From assembly GCA_029261875.1 (NCBI GenBank), contig JAJDAL010000041.1:1-64000 (forward strand): 64,000 bases of DNA. The letters run 5' to 3'. The translations under genes and the position numbers were made by a program. Below the pieces are notes generated by a model, which was given only the letters and a program-made list of their open reading frames with translations, was not told the origin of the DNA and did no database searches. Of the stretch, positions 1 through 8,398 are shown in pieces. The DNA is from Deltaproteobacteria bacterium. Lineage in GTDB: Bacteria > Myxococcota_A > UBA9160 > JAJDAL01. Numbering within the stretch: the first letter of the stretch is position 1; each line of letters begins with the position of its first letter.

Positions 1-381
1 AACGTGATGCAGAAGATCAAACTTGCCCGCATGGGAAACCTGGAAGCCCGCGGGATCCTCGTCCGTGACAACAACAAGATCATCGCCACCGCGGCGATCC
101 GGAGCCCCAAGATCACGGATCTGGAGGTGGCGAAATACGCCAATTCGCGCAACATGAGCGATGAGGTGTTGCGCGTGATCGCCGCCAACCGGGAGTGGAC
201 GAGCCAATACCAGGTCAAACACGCGCTCGCCAAGAACCCCAAGACGCCGTTGCAGCAGGCGCTCAAGTTCCTCAACTATCTGCAAGATCGGGATCTGCGC
301 ATGATCATGAAGAGTCGCGAAGTCCCGGCACCGGTTGCCGTACACGCCCGTCGAATTCTCACCAAGAAGGGCAAACTATGA
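1..381 (+). CDS. Conserved small protein of myxobacterial type, 5' end outside window
   Basis: The reading frame is open from base 1, so the true start lies upstream. About 126 residues are visible. They are helical and basic, with phrases such as 'AAIRSPKITDLEVAKYANSR' and 'NPKTPLQQALKFLNYL'. From memory this resembles a conserved protein of unknown function common in Myxococcota, where similar short helical repeats occur, but I cannot name a domain. The stop overlaps the ATG of the following GTPase-like gene in an ATGA, so the two are probably translated together. No enzymatic motif is visible. Confidence 0.7.
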   Translation, partial: NVMQKIKLARMGNLEARGILVRDNNKIIATAAIRSPKITDLEVAKYANSRNMSDEVLRVIAANREWTSQYQVKHALAKNPKTPLQQALKFLNYLQDRDLRMIMKSREVPAPVAVHARRILTKKGKL

Positions 382-1220
382 GTCCCGCGCGCCGCACCCG
401 AATCGTCTACTGGGGCGCCCCGGGGGCCGGAAAAACCGAGAGCCTTCGAACGCTTCACCGCGCCTTCGCGCCGAAGATGGACGCCCGCTTGCGCCACGTC
501 CCTTCGGAACGCGACCCCGGCGCCAGCATCGATCTGCTCGAACTCGAAGTGCCGCGCGACTCCGGCCCGCCCCACCCGGTTGCGGTCGTCGCCGCTCCCG
601 GCGCAGCGGCGTTCGAAGAAACCCGAACCCGCTTGCTGCGGGGCGCCGATGCGGTGGTGCTCGTCGTCGACGGTTCACGTCTCGACGAGAACCTGACTGC
701 GATGGATGAATTGAATCGGTCGCTCCAGGCCGTCGGAAAGTCCCTAGCGAGTTGCCCGCTGGTGATTCAATACCATCAGATCGAACGCGCCAATCCGCAG
801 ATCCGCGCGGAGCTCCAGCGCAAACTCGACCCCGCTTTCGGGAGTCCCGGATCCGGCCCGCTTCGCCAGGCGGACAGTGAAATCGAAGCCTTTCGCGCTG
901 CGCTCAAAGCGTCGTTGCGCCCGCCCCAGACTCCGACTCCCCTGGCGACAACGCCGCCTCCGGCGATTGACCGCGACGCCGTGGCCCAGCGCGCCCAACA
1001 GCTGTTCGACGCAAACTGGCGCGAGACGGTGGACGGCATCACTCCCACCGGGGTCGCCATCGAATCCGATCGCTGGTCCCTCGCCTCCGTGGGTGAGGTT
1101 TCCCAGTTGGATGATCGGAGCTTGTGCATTCCACTGGCGCTGCGTGCCCCATCGGACGAGATCGTCGAATTCACCCTGACCCTGTCGCTCGACCAAGTGC
1201 CGGGCTTCGAGGACGAGTGA
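378..1220 (+). CDS. MglA-like small GTPase-related protein with degenerate base-recognition motif
   Basis: 280 residues. The P-loop GAPGAGKT lies at residues 13-20. A hydrophobic strand followed by 'AAPG' stands where the switch II DxxG is expected, then 'AVVLVVDGS'. The segment 'PLVIQYHQIERAN' (near 127-139) matches the MglA-type 'PLVIQYNKRDLPN', but the guanine-specifying NKxD has become HQIE. MglA-family GTPases set cell polarity and motility in myxobacteria. This member may bind nucleotide with altered specificity. The C-terminal 140 residues, including a Pro/Thr-rich stretch, are unassigned. ATG at 378 was chosen because it overlaps the upstream stop (ATGA) and leads directly into the P-loop strand. 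The 3' end overlaps the next gene by one base. Confidence 0.7.
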   Translation: MSPARRTRIVYWGAPGAGKTESLRTLHRAFAPKMDARLRHVPSERDPGASIDLLELEVPRDSGPPHPVAVVAAPGAAAFEETRTRLLRGADAVVLVVDGSRLDENLTAMDELNRSLQAVGKSLASCPLVIQYHQIERANPQIRAELQRKLDPAFGSPGSGPLRQADSEIEAFRAALKASLRPPQTPTPLATTPPPAIDRDAVAQRAQQLFDANWRETVDGITPTGVAIESDRWSLASVGEVSQLDDRSLCIPLALRAPSDEIVEFTLTLSLDQVPGFEDE

Positions 1221-3409
1221 TGCGTCAACGAATCGGCATCCTCGGCTCCCGAGACGAAAGCGCGCAATGGGCGGCCCGCCTCGCGTCGAATCCCGAACTC
1301 GAAGTCGTGAGTGAACTGGAGCCTGCCCTCGCAGCGGACACGGTCGACGTTCTGGTCGATCTTCACGGCAACGCGGTCGATCGTCCCGAATTGCTGGAGA
1401 AGGTTCAGGTCGTCAGTCGCGCGACCGCGGAGCTGCTTTGGCTCCCCACGGAACTGCCGGAGCCGGCCGAACCCCCGCCCTGCGTCGAAGCCCCCCCTCT
1501 TCCCCACGAACCCTCCTTGCACGAGGTTCTGGCCGCCCACCGCTTGATGACCGACAGCGACGAACTCTACGGCCGCGTGCTGGAATTGGGGATCCGAACC
1601 GCGGATGCGGAAGGGGGCTCGCTGATGCTCTTCTTCGCCGCCGACCGCACCCTCCGCATCGTCGCCGCACGCGGAGTCGAGCGGGAACTCTGGGGAAAGA
1701 TCCAGGTCCCTCTCGGCAGCGGCGTCGCCGGGCGAGCGGCGGCCCTGGGCGAACCGGTCTTCGTATCGGGACGCGCCGACCCGGACGACTTCACGCTATT
1801 GCGCGCACGCCACGACGTCGGTCATGCCCTCTGCATCCCATTGATTCGCGACGGCGAGGTCGAAGGCGTCCTCAACCTACATCGGTCTCCAGGCACACCC
1901 GATTTCACGGAGCAACAACGATCGGCCGCGGTGGAGATGGCGCAAAGCCACGCCGAGGTCATCGCGCAATCGAGAAGCCACACGAACATGTCCGAGCGAG
2001 CGGCACGTTTTTCCGCCCATCGGGAAATTCGGGATGTCTTGAAGCACCAGGGATCCCTGATCGAACGCCTCAATGCGCTGTGCGATTCCCTGGCCCAACG
2101 GGCGGACGGCGGCATCGCGGTGCTCTATCTGTGCGAGCCCAACCTCGACGAGCTGCGCCTGATCGCCACGTCTTTGGCAGGCAGCGGCTTCGGCGATTAC
2201 CGCGTGCGTTTCGGCGAAGGGATCGAGGGCGGAGTCGCGCGCGACCAAACAGCGGTGTTCCTACCGCGTCCCGACGGAAGCATCGCGTACGCGGCTTTGC
2301 CCCTGCGTTCCGGAGACACGTTGGTGGGTGTGCTCGCGTTGCAACTGGGCGAGAAACCGTTCGACGACGGCAGTGCCGTTCGCGAAACCCTGCTCGAGTT
2401 GGCGTCTCTACTGGCCGATGAAGTCGCCAGCGCCCAGGCCGCGCTATTGCGCGACAGCTTCGCAACCCGCATCGCCGCCGTGGGAGAATCCGGTCTCCAA
2501 TTCCTCGCCCAATCCGACGCAGCCGAAATCGCCCAGCTGGCGACCTCTGCGGTCGGAATGATCCTGGATGCAGACCACGCGATCCTTCGCTTGCGCGACG
2601 AGGCCGCCCACCGCTTTGCCATCGTTTCCTATTTCGGTTCCGCGGATGGCCCCCTGCAGGAGCGTTTGTTCGAATTCGATCAGCGCACGGCGGGCGAAGC
2701 CCTGAAACGCCGGGCACCGATCCGCCTGGCCCAGATCGCCGAGGATCCGGGCCTCGCCACGAGCGCGCCGGTTCAAACGCTGCTGGCCGTCCCCTTGTAT
2801 CGAGGCAATACACCCATCGGAACCCTGTGTGCCTACGACCGCGTTCCCACCGACGAATTCACTCCGGCCGCCTTCCTCGCCGAAGACATGGAAGTGCTGA
2901 TCAAACTTGCGCGTTTCGTCGAGCGCGCCCTGGCCAACGTTCAATCCGAACCCGCGACCTCGCCGGATTCCGCGGCCCCGGCCCTGGACCGTGCGGCCTT
3001 CGAACAACGATTCGATTCGGAACTCCTACGCAGCAGCGAACGTCGCACGCCGCTCGCGGTCGCGGTATGGAGCATCGAGAATCTCGACGCCGCGAGTGCC
3101 GATGACGATCCGGATGGCCGCGCTCGACTGGTGGGCCACGCGGCTCGCTCGCTCCGCACAAACCTGCGCGCCTTCGATGTCCTGGCGCGGATCGGCGCGG
3201 ATCGGTTCGCGGTTCTCCTGCCCGAAGCCGGTGACGCCCCGGAAGAGCGCGTCACCGCTTTGGCGCGTCGCGTGGCAGAGAGCGTCAAGACCAACGCCGA
3301 GACGAAGCGCACGGGATTGGCGATCGGATATGCGATCTATCCCAACGACGGCGAGGATCGCGACAGCCTGATGCAGCGCGCCGAAGTCGCGCGAATTCGC
3401 ACGGTCTAG
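1220..3409 (+). CDS. Triple-GAF sensor protein with degenerate C-terminal GGDEF domain
   Basis: 729 residues. A Rossmann-like N-terminus (1-75) is followed by a proline-rich linker and three GAF-type small-ligand domains at about 114-245, 284-400 and 436-570. A GGDEF-like fold occupies about 591-729. The GGDEF signature reads GADRF (659-663), so diguanylate cyclase activity is unlikely. The protein may bind GTP or c-di-GMP or act as a scaffold. There is no transmembrane segment, so it is predicted cytoplasmic. The start ATG overlaps the TGA of the GTPase-like gene, which suggests co-translation and perhaps a shared signalling role. The ligands of the GAF domains cannot be read from the sequence. 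Confidence 0.8.
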   Translation: MRQRIGILGSRDESAQWAARLASNPELEVVSELEPALAADTVDVLVDLHGNAVDRPELLEKVQVVSRATAELLWLPTELPEPAEPPPCVEAPPLPHEPSLHEVLAAHRLMTDSDELYGRVLELGIRTADAEGGSLMLFFAADRTLRIVAARGVERELWGKIQVPLGSGVAGRAAALGEPVFVSGRADPDDFTLLRARHDVGHALCIPLIRDGEVEGVLNLHRSPGTPDFTEQQRSAAVEMAQSHAEVIAQSRSHTNMSERAARFSAHREIRDVLKHQGSLIERLNALCDSLAQRADGGIAVLYLCEPNLDELRLIATSLAGSGFGDYRVRFGEGIEGGVARDQTAVFLPRPDGSIAYAALPLRSGDTLVGVLALQLGEKPFDDGSAVRETLLELASLLADEVASAQAALLRDSFATRIAAVGESGLQFLAQSDAAEIAQLATSAVGMILDADHAILRLRDEAAHRFAIVSYFGSADGPLQERLFEFDQRTAGEALKRRAPIRLAQIAEDPGLATSAPVQTLLAVPLYRGNTPIGTLCAYDRVPTDEFTPAAFLAEDMEVLIKLARFVERALANVQSEPATSPDSAAPALDRAAFEQRFDSELLRSSERRTPLAVAVWSIENLDAASADDDPDGRARLVGHAARSLRTNLRAFDVLARIGADRFAVLLPEAGDAPEERVTALARRVAESVKTNAETKRTGLAIGYAIYPNDGEDRDSLMQRAEVARIRTV

Positions 3410-3420
3410 ACGCGGTCGGC

Positions 3421-4530
3421 CTAGAGAAATTCCGCCAGGGGCCGATGGGGAACACCCAACGCCTGGGCGACACCTTCGCAGATCAATTCGCCGCGCCAGA
3501 CGTTCACACCCAGCGCCAACGCGGGGTTCTCACGCACGGCTTCTTGAACACCCAGCTCAGCCATGCGCTGAACGAGCGGCAGCGTCGTATTCGTCAGCGC
3601 GAACGTCGACGTCCGCGGAACGGCGCCCGGCATGTTCGATACACCGTAGTGGATCACATCGTGGAGCAGATAGGTGGGATCCGAGTGGCTGGTCGGGTGA
3701 ATCGTCTCGATGCACCCGCCCTGGTCGACCGCGACGTCCACGAGCACGGAACCGGCTTCCATACTCTTCACCATGTCTTCGGTGACGAGTGTCGGCGCGC
3801 GGCGGCCGTGTAGATACACGGCTCCCACGACGAGATCGCTGGACAATACGGATCGCTCGATGTTCTGGGGATTCGAGTAGAGCGTGTTGGGTTCGCCGTG
3901 AAAGATGTCATAGAGGTAACTGAGCCGTTTCAGATCGATATCGAGTACGTCGACTTCGGCGCCGAGCGCCAGGGCAATCCGCACCGCATTGATGCCCACG
4001 ATACCCGCGCCGAGGACCGTCACACGGCCTCGCATGACGCCGGGCACACCGCCCACGAGCAACCCCTTGCCCCCCCGATTCTTCTGAAGGAGTGTGACCC
4101 CGATCTGGACCGCAAGCCGACCCGCCACTTCGCTCATGGGGGCCAAAATCGGAAATGACCCATCTGGATTTTGAATCGTCTCGTACCCCAGCGCGATGAT
4201 GTCGGCTTCGCAGATCGCACGACAGAGTTCCGGCGCGGCGGCGAGGTGGAGGTAGGTAAACAGCGTCTGTCCGGATCGCATGCGCGCGATCTCTTCCGGC
4301 AGCGGTTCCTTGACCTTCACGATCAAGTCCGGCTCGGACCAGACCGCGTCCCGATCGGCCAGGGACGCACCGGCCTCCTCGAACACGGCATCCGAGAAAC
4401 CACTGCCCAGGCCGGCCCCCCGTTCGACGGAGACCGCGTGCCCCGCGCGCGTGAGCACGCGAACGCCATCGGGAGTCATGCCGACCCGAAATTCTTGGTC
4501 CTTGGTTTCGCGCGGAACTCCGATGTGCAC
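3421..4530 (-). CDS. ald: Alanine dehydrogenase
   Basis: 369 residues, normal family length. It catalyses reversible NAD-dependent oxidative deamination of L-alanine to pyruvate and ammonia in the cytoplasm. The N-terminus '[18 protein letters not shown]', the substrate lysine segment 'IVKVKEP', the 'YLHLA' histidine, the dinucleotide-binding '[20 protein letters not shown]' and the '[12 protein letters not shown]' segment are all characteristic. The start is a GTG preceded by a G-rich stretch. It lies 21 bp downstream of sat on the same strand, so it is probably the last gene of the sat operon. Its stop faces the stop of the GAF protein with an 11-bp gap. Confidence 0.96.
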   Translation of the reverse strand: MHIGVPRETKDQEFRVGMTPDGVRVLTRAGHAVSVERGAGLGSGFSDAVFEEAGASLADRDAVWSEPDLIVKVKEPLPEEIARMRSGQTLFTYLHLAAAPELCRAICEADIIALGYETIQNPDGSFPILAPMSEVAGRLAVQIGVTLLQKNRGGKGLLVGGVPGVMRGRVTVLGAGIVGINAVRIALALGAEVDVLDIDLKRLSYLYDIFHGEPNTLYSNPQNIERSVLSSDLVVGAVYLHGRRAPTLVTEDMVKSMEAGSVLVDVAVDQGGCIETIHPTSHSDPTYLLHDVIHYGVSNMPGAVPRTSTFALTNTTLPLVQRMAELGVQEAVRENPALALGVNVWRGELICEGVAQALGVPHRPLAEFL

Positions 4531-4551
4531 GCTCGCCCCCCGCTCGTCGCG

Positions 4552-5820
4552 TCAGTCCCGATAGGACTCGATCAAGATGTCCGCGATCTCCGGCCGTAGA
4601 ATGCGCGGGTCGGGACGGTTCCCACCGCGCAACTGCTCGCGAACCTTGCTTCCGCTCACGCTCACCGGTTTCTCGCCCGGGTGGTTGTCGGTCAGGTCCA
4701 CGCGTCCCAATTTCTCGTAGAACGCCGCGAAACCGATCTTGCAGGGTTGGATGTGAAGCTCGCCCGGAAGGTCGTCGAAAATTTCCTGGGCATCGAAATC
4801 GCCCCAGATTGCTTCACCGTCATCGTATGGCGCATCGGCGTGCTTGCGCCCGATGACGAGATCCGAGAAGCCGTAATTCTGGCGATAGACGCCGTGCATG
4901 ATCGCTTCCTTGGGCCCGCCGTAAAACATCTTGATGTCGATCGCGATCAACTCGAACACGTCGGAAAGATCGTAACCCGCCTTTTCCCACAGGGCTTCGT
5001 TCTTGTCGCCGTCGCCCAGCAGACGCTGGCCGTGAAGCACGCGGTAACAGCGCATGCGAACGCTGGCCGGCACATCGTCGCCCTTGAGTTCACCCACCAA
5101 CGGGTTCAACACGACGCCAGTGAAGTGCCCCTCGCCCGTCAGGCGTTCGGCCCCGGCGACCAGCGCATATTCATGCGCGCGATGCAGTGGGTTTCGGGTC
5201 TGGAACGCCAACGCGCGTTCCCACTTCCGATCGCGAATGAACGCCCGCGTCATACGCGGCGAAAGCATGTATTGACCGTATTCGCGATTGGGTGCGACGG
5301 CCAGGACACGCAGGCGCCCACCGACGAGTTGCGCGCGCGTATCCTCCTCGACCGCATGTCCACCGGGGTGATCGAAACGGTCGGTGCCATACACGCCGCG
5401 AACGTATTTGGCCTTGTCCCAATCGAAGATCTCGACTTCGTCGAGTATCGCCACCACTTCACCCGATTCATTCTTCACGGCCGCGCTCGCGCCCGCCTTC
5501 AATTGATTGGCCTCGGGATCGCTGACCGGAAGCGAAAGGGGAATCCCCCAGGCGTAGCGCTTGCCCTCGCGGAGAATGACGCCTTCATCCAACACGCGGT
5601 GCCAAGCCTCGGATCCCATGGGACCTTCGAGGGGCGAGAGGACGCCGTCTGCAATGCGATAGACCGTAGAGAGGTCCGCACGCGTCACGGCGAAAGACGG
5701 CAACCCTTCGGCTTCCGCGAGAAATTTCTTGCGCATGGAAAGCGGGACGATGCGATCGACGGGTTCCGCCAACCCACCGTGAACGGGGACGAGATCGGCG
5801 TTACTTTTTTCAGCTACCAA
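4552..5820 (-). CDS. sat: ATP sulfurylase (sulfate adenylyltransferase)
   Basis: 422 residues of the homo-oligomeric Sat type. It makes adenosine 5'-phosphosulfate from ATP and sulfate, the first step of sulfate assimilation. The HxxH nucleotide-binding motif is in 'RNPLHRAHE' (about 208-216), and the PAPS-reductase-type CysD fold is absent. The frame is open further upstream, but I chose TTG at 5820 because GAAGGAG lies five bases before it and the protein then begins just after the upstream gene's stop. There is no APS kinase domain fused to it and none in the window. It sits between a TolB-like lipoprotein gene and ald, downstream of an Rrf2 regulator and a JAMM peptidase. Confidence 0.95.
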   Translation of the reverse strand: MVAEKSNADLVPVHGGLAEPVDRIVPLSMRKKFLAEAEGLPSFAVTRADLSTVYRIADGVLSPLEGPMGSEAWHRVLDEGVILREGKRYAWGIPLSLPVSDPEANQLKAGASAAVKNESGEVVAILDEVEIFDWDKAKYVRGVYGTDRFDHPGGHAVEEDTRAQLVGGRLRVLAVAPNREYGQYMLSPRMTRAFIRDRKWERALAFQTRNPLHRAHEYALVAGAERLTGEGHFTGVVLNPLVGELKGDDVPASVRMRCYRVLHGQRLLGDGDKNEALWEKAGYDLSDVFELIAIDIKMFYGGPKEAIMHGVYRQNYGFSDLVIGRKHADAPYDDGEAIWGDFDAQEIFDDLPGELHIQPCKIGFAAFYEKLGRVDLTDNHPGEKPVSVSGSKVREQLRGGNRPDPRILRPEIADILIESYRD

Positions 5821-5843
5821 GGGGGCTCCTTCTCGGGCTTCGT

Positions 5844-6860
5844 CTACCACTGTGGGGCGAAGCCGTCGCCATGCTCGAGTACCGCGCGGCTCGCTGAGCC
5901 GTCGAAGCGCCGTACTGAAAGCGTTCTTCGGTTTTCTTCGAGGGCAACGTAAGCGACCCATTCCCCGTCCGGGGAGACCACCGGTTGCCGCTCATCGGCG
6001 GGCGTGCCGCTGCCCAATCGGGTCTTCCCCGACCCGTCTGGACGCATGCGCCACAGCTGCCACCGCGAACCCAGGCTGTCCCGGGTCTCGGCACTGTAGA
6101 CCACCCAGTCCCCTTTGGGGGTGAAGTTGGGATCCTGGCCGCGCGCAATGGCTTGACGCTCGCTGCCATCGGGACGCACGCGGAAAATTCGCCAGCGTCC
6201 GTTGGCAGATCCAGAAGCGTAGAGGATCCACTCGCCATCTGGCGACCAGACGGCCGCCGCATCCATGGGGCCCGCTGAAATCACCCGAGGACGAGCCCCA
6301 TGCGCAGAAGTTGCGTATACGCGCGCCCGTGTACGGCCCGAAACCCGCTCCGTGCGCACGGCGGTCACGCGGCCTCCGGGGCCGTAGCTCACAGAATGGT
6401 GCGAGTGCGGACCTCGGGTCAACGGCTGCACGGTTCCCCCCTCCAACCGCACTTCGAAGGCCTGGGAGGAACGGCCGTCGGAACGAAGAAACGCCAGGCG
6501 GGTGTGATCGTCGGACCAATCCATCGGCACCGCTCCGCGCGGCGCCCCTTCTACGCGCTCGACGACGCCGGTTCGCGGGTCGAGCAGCGACAGGAACCCC
6601 TGCAAACGTTCCGGCGAAGGGCCGCCCCGTGTGCCCATCAAGTCGGGCAGCGTATCGAGGTGAAAGACGCCGGGCCGTGTGGGCTCTCTTTCATTCTTGA
6701 CGCGCTCTTGCCACTCCGCCAGATCGCGCGCTTGCTCGGGGGAGTGATGAACGAAGGCGATCGGATCTTCGGGCAAGTCGGTACGCGAGATCGCGAAACT
6801 CGCACAAGACGACGAAAGCAGTGCAACAGCAAGCAGCCCAAGCAACCCCAACCGCGGCAT
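5844..6860 (-). CDS. TolB-like beta-propeller lipoprotein
   Basis: 338 residues. The N-terminus (MPRLGLLGLLAVALLSSSC) is a signal peptide with a probable lipobox ending at Cys19, so the protein should be lipid-anchored in the periplasm or outer membrane. The rest carries PD40/WD40-like blades such as 'SPDGEWILYASG', 'PKGDWVVYSAE' and 'SPDGEWVAYVALE', as in TolB. It is shorter than TolB and lacks TolB's N-terminal domain, and no Tol-Pal genes are nearby, so calling it TolB itself would be unsafe. The ATG overlaps the upstream JAMM gene stop by one base. Its presence in a sulfur-assimilation operon is unexplained. Confidence 0.8.
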   Translation of the reverse strand: MPRLGLLGLLAVALLSSSCASFAISRTDLPEDPIAFVHHSPEQARDLAEWQERVKNEREPTRPGVFHLDTLPDLMGTRGGPSPERLQGFLSLLDPRTGVVERVEGAPRGAVPMDWSDDHTRLAFLRSDGRSSQAFEVRLEGGTVQPLTRGPHSHHSVSYGPGGRVTAVRTERVSGRTRARVYATSAHGARPRVISAGPMDAAAVWSPDGEWILYASGSANGRWRIFRVRPDGSERQAIARGQDPNFTPKGDWVVYSAETRDSLGSRWQLWRMRPDGSGKTRLGSGTPADERQPVVSPDGEWVAYVALEENRRTLSVRRFDGSASRAVLEHGDGFAPQW

Positions 6861-7363
6861 CAGGGCAACTCGACGATGACCGCACGCCCGCGTAGTTCGC
6901 GCCCGGGACCTTCGCGTCCAAAGCGTCCCAGCTCGACCACGCGGTTCCCCATCACCGAGAGCACGATGTGGTCGGCCTCGGGAAAGGGAAAACCCGGCTG
7001 CTCGACGAACACCTGGTCCATCTCCGAGAAGTAGGCGCCATACCCCACGTGCGAATGGTAGACCGCCACCACGCACTCGCCGTTCGCTTCCGCCATCTGG
7101 GAAACCCGAACGTAGTCGTGCGGGTTCATGAAGAAGGCTTCGCGCCCATCGCGCGGAAAGGCGCTCGGGTCGAGCTCGTGCTGCAGTGTCATGTCGTTGC
7201 GACAACGATGAACCGACGCGTAATCGCCGGACTCCTTGCCGAGAATCAGTCCGCAACATTCCTCCGGAATCGTTTCCACCGCGTGGGCCGACATCTCATT
7301 CACGATCGGTCCCGGTAGGTGAACCGGAGACAAGTCGAGATCCAATTCGATGCGTCGACGCAT
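6860..7363 (-). CDS. JAMM/MPN zinc metalloprotease (Mec-like)
   Basis: 167 residues. The JAMM zinc site is complete: Glu34/35 in 'IPEECCGLILG', then H103-S-H105, seven residues, S113 and D116. Family members cleave isopeptide-type bonds next to a C-terminal Gly-Gly. In the CysO pathway, Mec releases cysteine from the sulfur carrier. The neighbouring Rrf2 regulator and sat support a role in sulfur assimilation, but no CysO/ThiS carrier or CysM gene is visible here, so they would have to lie elsewhere. The frame is open upstream; the ATG at 7363 starts just before the conserved domain and has a GGGGGA upstream. It is probably co-transcribed with the Rrf2 gene. Confidence 0.87.
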   Translation of the reverse strand: MRRRIELDLDLSPVHLPGPIVNEMSAHAVETIPEECCGLILGKESGDYASVHRCRNDMTLQHELDPSAFPRDGREAFFMNPHDYVRVSQMAEANGECVVAVYHSHVGYGAYFSEMDQVFVEQPGFPFPEADHIVLSVMGNRVVELGRFGREGPGRELRGRAVIVELP

Positions 7364-7436
7364 CGGTTCCCCCGCGGCCCGGCCCCCACCGAACCGCGGC
7401 GGAGTGTAGGTGAGGTCGCGAGCGTCGGAAAATGCT

Positions 7437-7880
7437 TCAGATGAAGTACATGTGGTCGTCGGACCCGACGCGCTCGACACCCGCTCGGGCCGCTTGGCGG
7501 CACAGCCCCTCGAGGCTGCTCGCGCGCAGCACCGCCCCCAAGCGTTCCGAGAGATCCGGCCAAAGAAAACCCGGCGCAAAGGGCGTCCCGGTCCCGGCAT
7601 CGGGCGACCAGGCGTGCGCCAGGGGCCCACCCACCGCTTCGATCACATCGGCCACGCTGATCTCCGCAGCGGGTCGCGCCAGGCTGTAGCCCCCGCCCGG
7701 CCCCCGTTTGCTGCGGACGAGCTCGGCTTTGCGAAGCTTCGCGAGAATCTGCTCGAGGTAGCGAGCGGGAATCCCCTGTCGCTCGCCGATCGCCTGCGCG
7801 GGCACGGGGTCGGCCGACCCGTTGTACGCGATATCGAACATCCCACAGATTGCGTATTGGATCTGGAGCGAGAACCGCAT
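7437..7880 (-). CDS. Rrf2-family transcriptional regulator (CymR-like)
   Basis: 147 residues. It has the N-terminal winged helix-turn-helix of Rrf2 proteins ('PAQAIGERQGIPARYLEQILAKLRKAELVRSKRG' region) followed by 'GGYSLARP'. The three clustered cysteines that hold the Fe-S cluster in IscR and NsrR are missing. The C-terminal layout ('SLEGLC' and the final 'MYFI') recalls CymR, the Bacillus regulator of sulfur and cysteine genes. It heads the leftward operon with the JAMM peptidase and sat, so it is probably the local repressor of sulfate assimilation. It is divergent from the membrane-protein gene with about 75 bp between them. A possible -10 (TATCTT) lies a few bases before the ATG. Confidence 0.88.
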   Translation of the reverse strand: MRFSLQIQYAICGMFDIAYNGSADPVPAQAIGERQGIPARYLEQILAKLRKAELVRSKRGPGGGYSLARPAAEISVADVIEAVGGPLAHAWSPDAGTGTPFAPGFLWPDLSERLGAVLRASSLEGLCRQAARAGVERVGSDDHMYFI

Positions 7881-7955
7881 GCGGATCAAGATAGCGGGAT
7901 CGTTGCGTGTCGCTGTTCGGGCGACGTGAGGCGGCGGCTGGGGACGGAATCCGCC

Positions 7956-8390
7956 ATGCTCTTGCCCGGAACGGAGATGACCCACGTGACCGAGCAAAAC
8001 CCTGCGGCCAACGCGTTGTTCGACGGTCTCCGCCGCGTGCGCTGGAGCGTCCTCGCCACCCTCGGCGTGTGCGCCGGTGTGATCGTCTTTCAAACCACCG
8101 GCGCCGGCGACGCGAAGCCCCACGAGACCCAAGACTTCTTTACCGGAGCGGCATTCGCTTTGGGGTTGGCGGCGATCCTCTCCCGCGCCCCGGCGACCCG
8201 CCCCAAGCGCGCCCCGCGGCAGCGGGTCAACGCCCTGTTGCTGTCTCTGCTGTTGGCCGGTTGCCTCGGATTGCTCGGCGTCGCGGCCGCCAGCGTGACG
8301 GGCGCTCGGGAAACGCCGCTCTTGTACACTTTGGCGGGCGCGCTGTTCTCCTTGCGCCCGTTCCCCGAACTGCTTCCGCGCGAACGCTAG
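7956..8390 (+). CDS. Small integral membrane protein, unknown function
   Basis: 144 residues from ATG 7956; a second in-frame ATG at 7977 is equally possible. Four hydrophobic stretches are visible (about 'WSVLATLGVCAGVIVF', 'FFTGAAFALGLAAIL', 'ALLLSLLLAGCLGLLGVAAA', 'LLYTLAGALFSL'), so it should lie in the inner membrane. I recognise no family. It ends eight bases before the class V aminotransferase gene and is probably co-transcribed with it, divergently from the Rrf2 regulator. Confidence 0.6.
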   Translation: MLLPGTEMTHVTEQNPAANALFDGLRRVRWSVLATLGVCAGVIVFQTTGAGDAKPHETQDFFTGAAFALGLAAILSRAPATRPKRAPRQRVNALLLSLLLAGCLGLLGVAAASVTGARETPLLYTLAGALFSLRPFPELLPRER

Positions 8391-8398
8391 GGTCGATT

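Noticed and set aside
4681..5952. 423-residue + strand open frame opposite sat
   Set aside because: It lies fully antisense to sat, has no recognisable domain and its amino acids mirror the high-GC codon bias of the real gene. sat is certain from its motifs.
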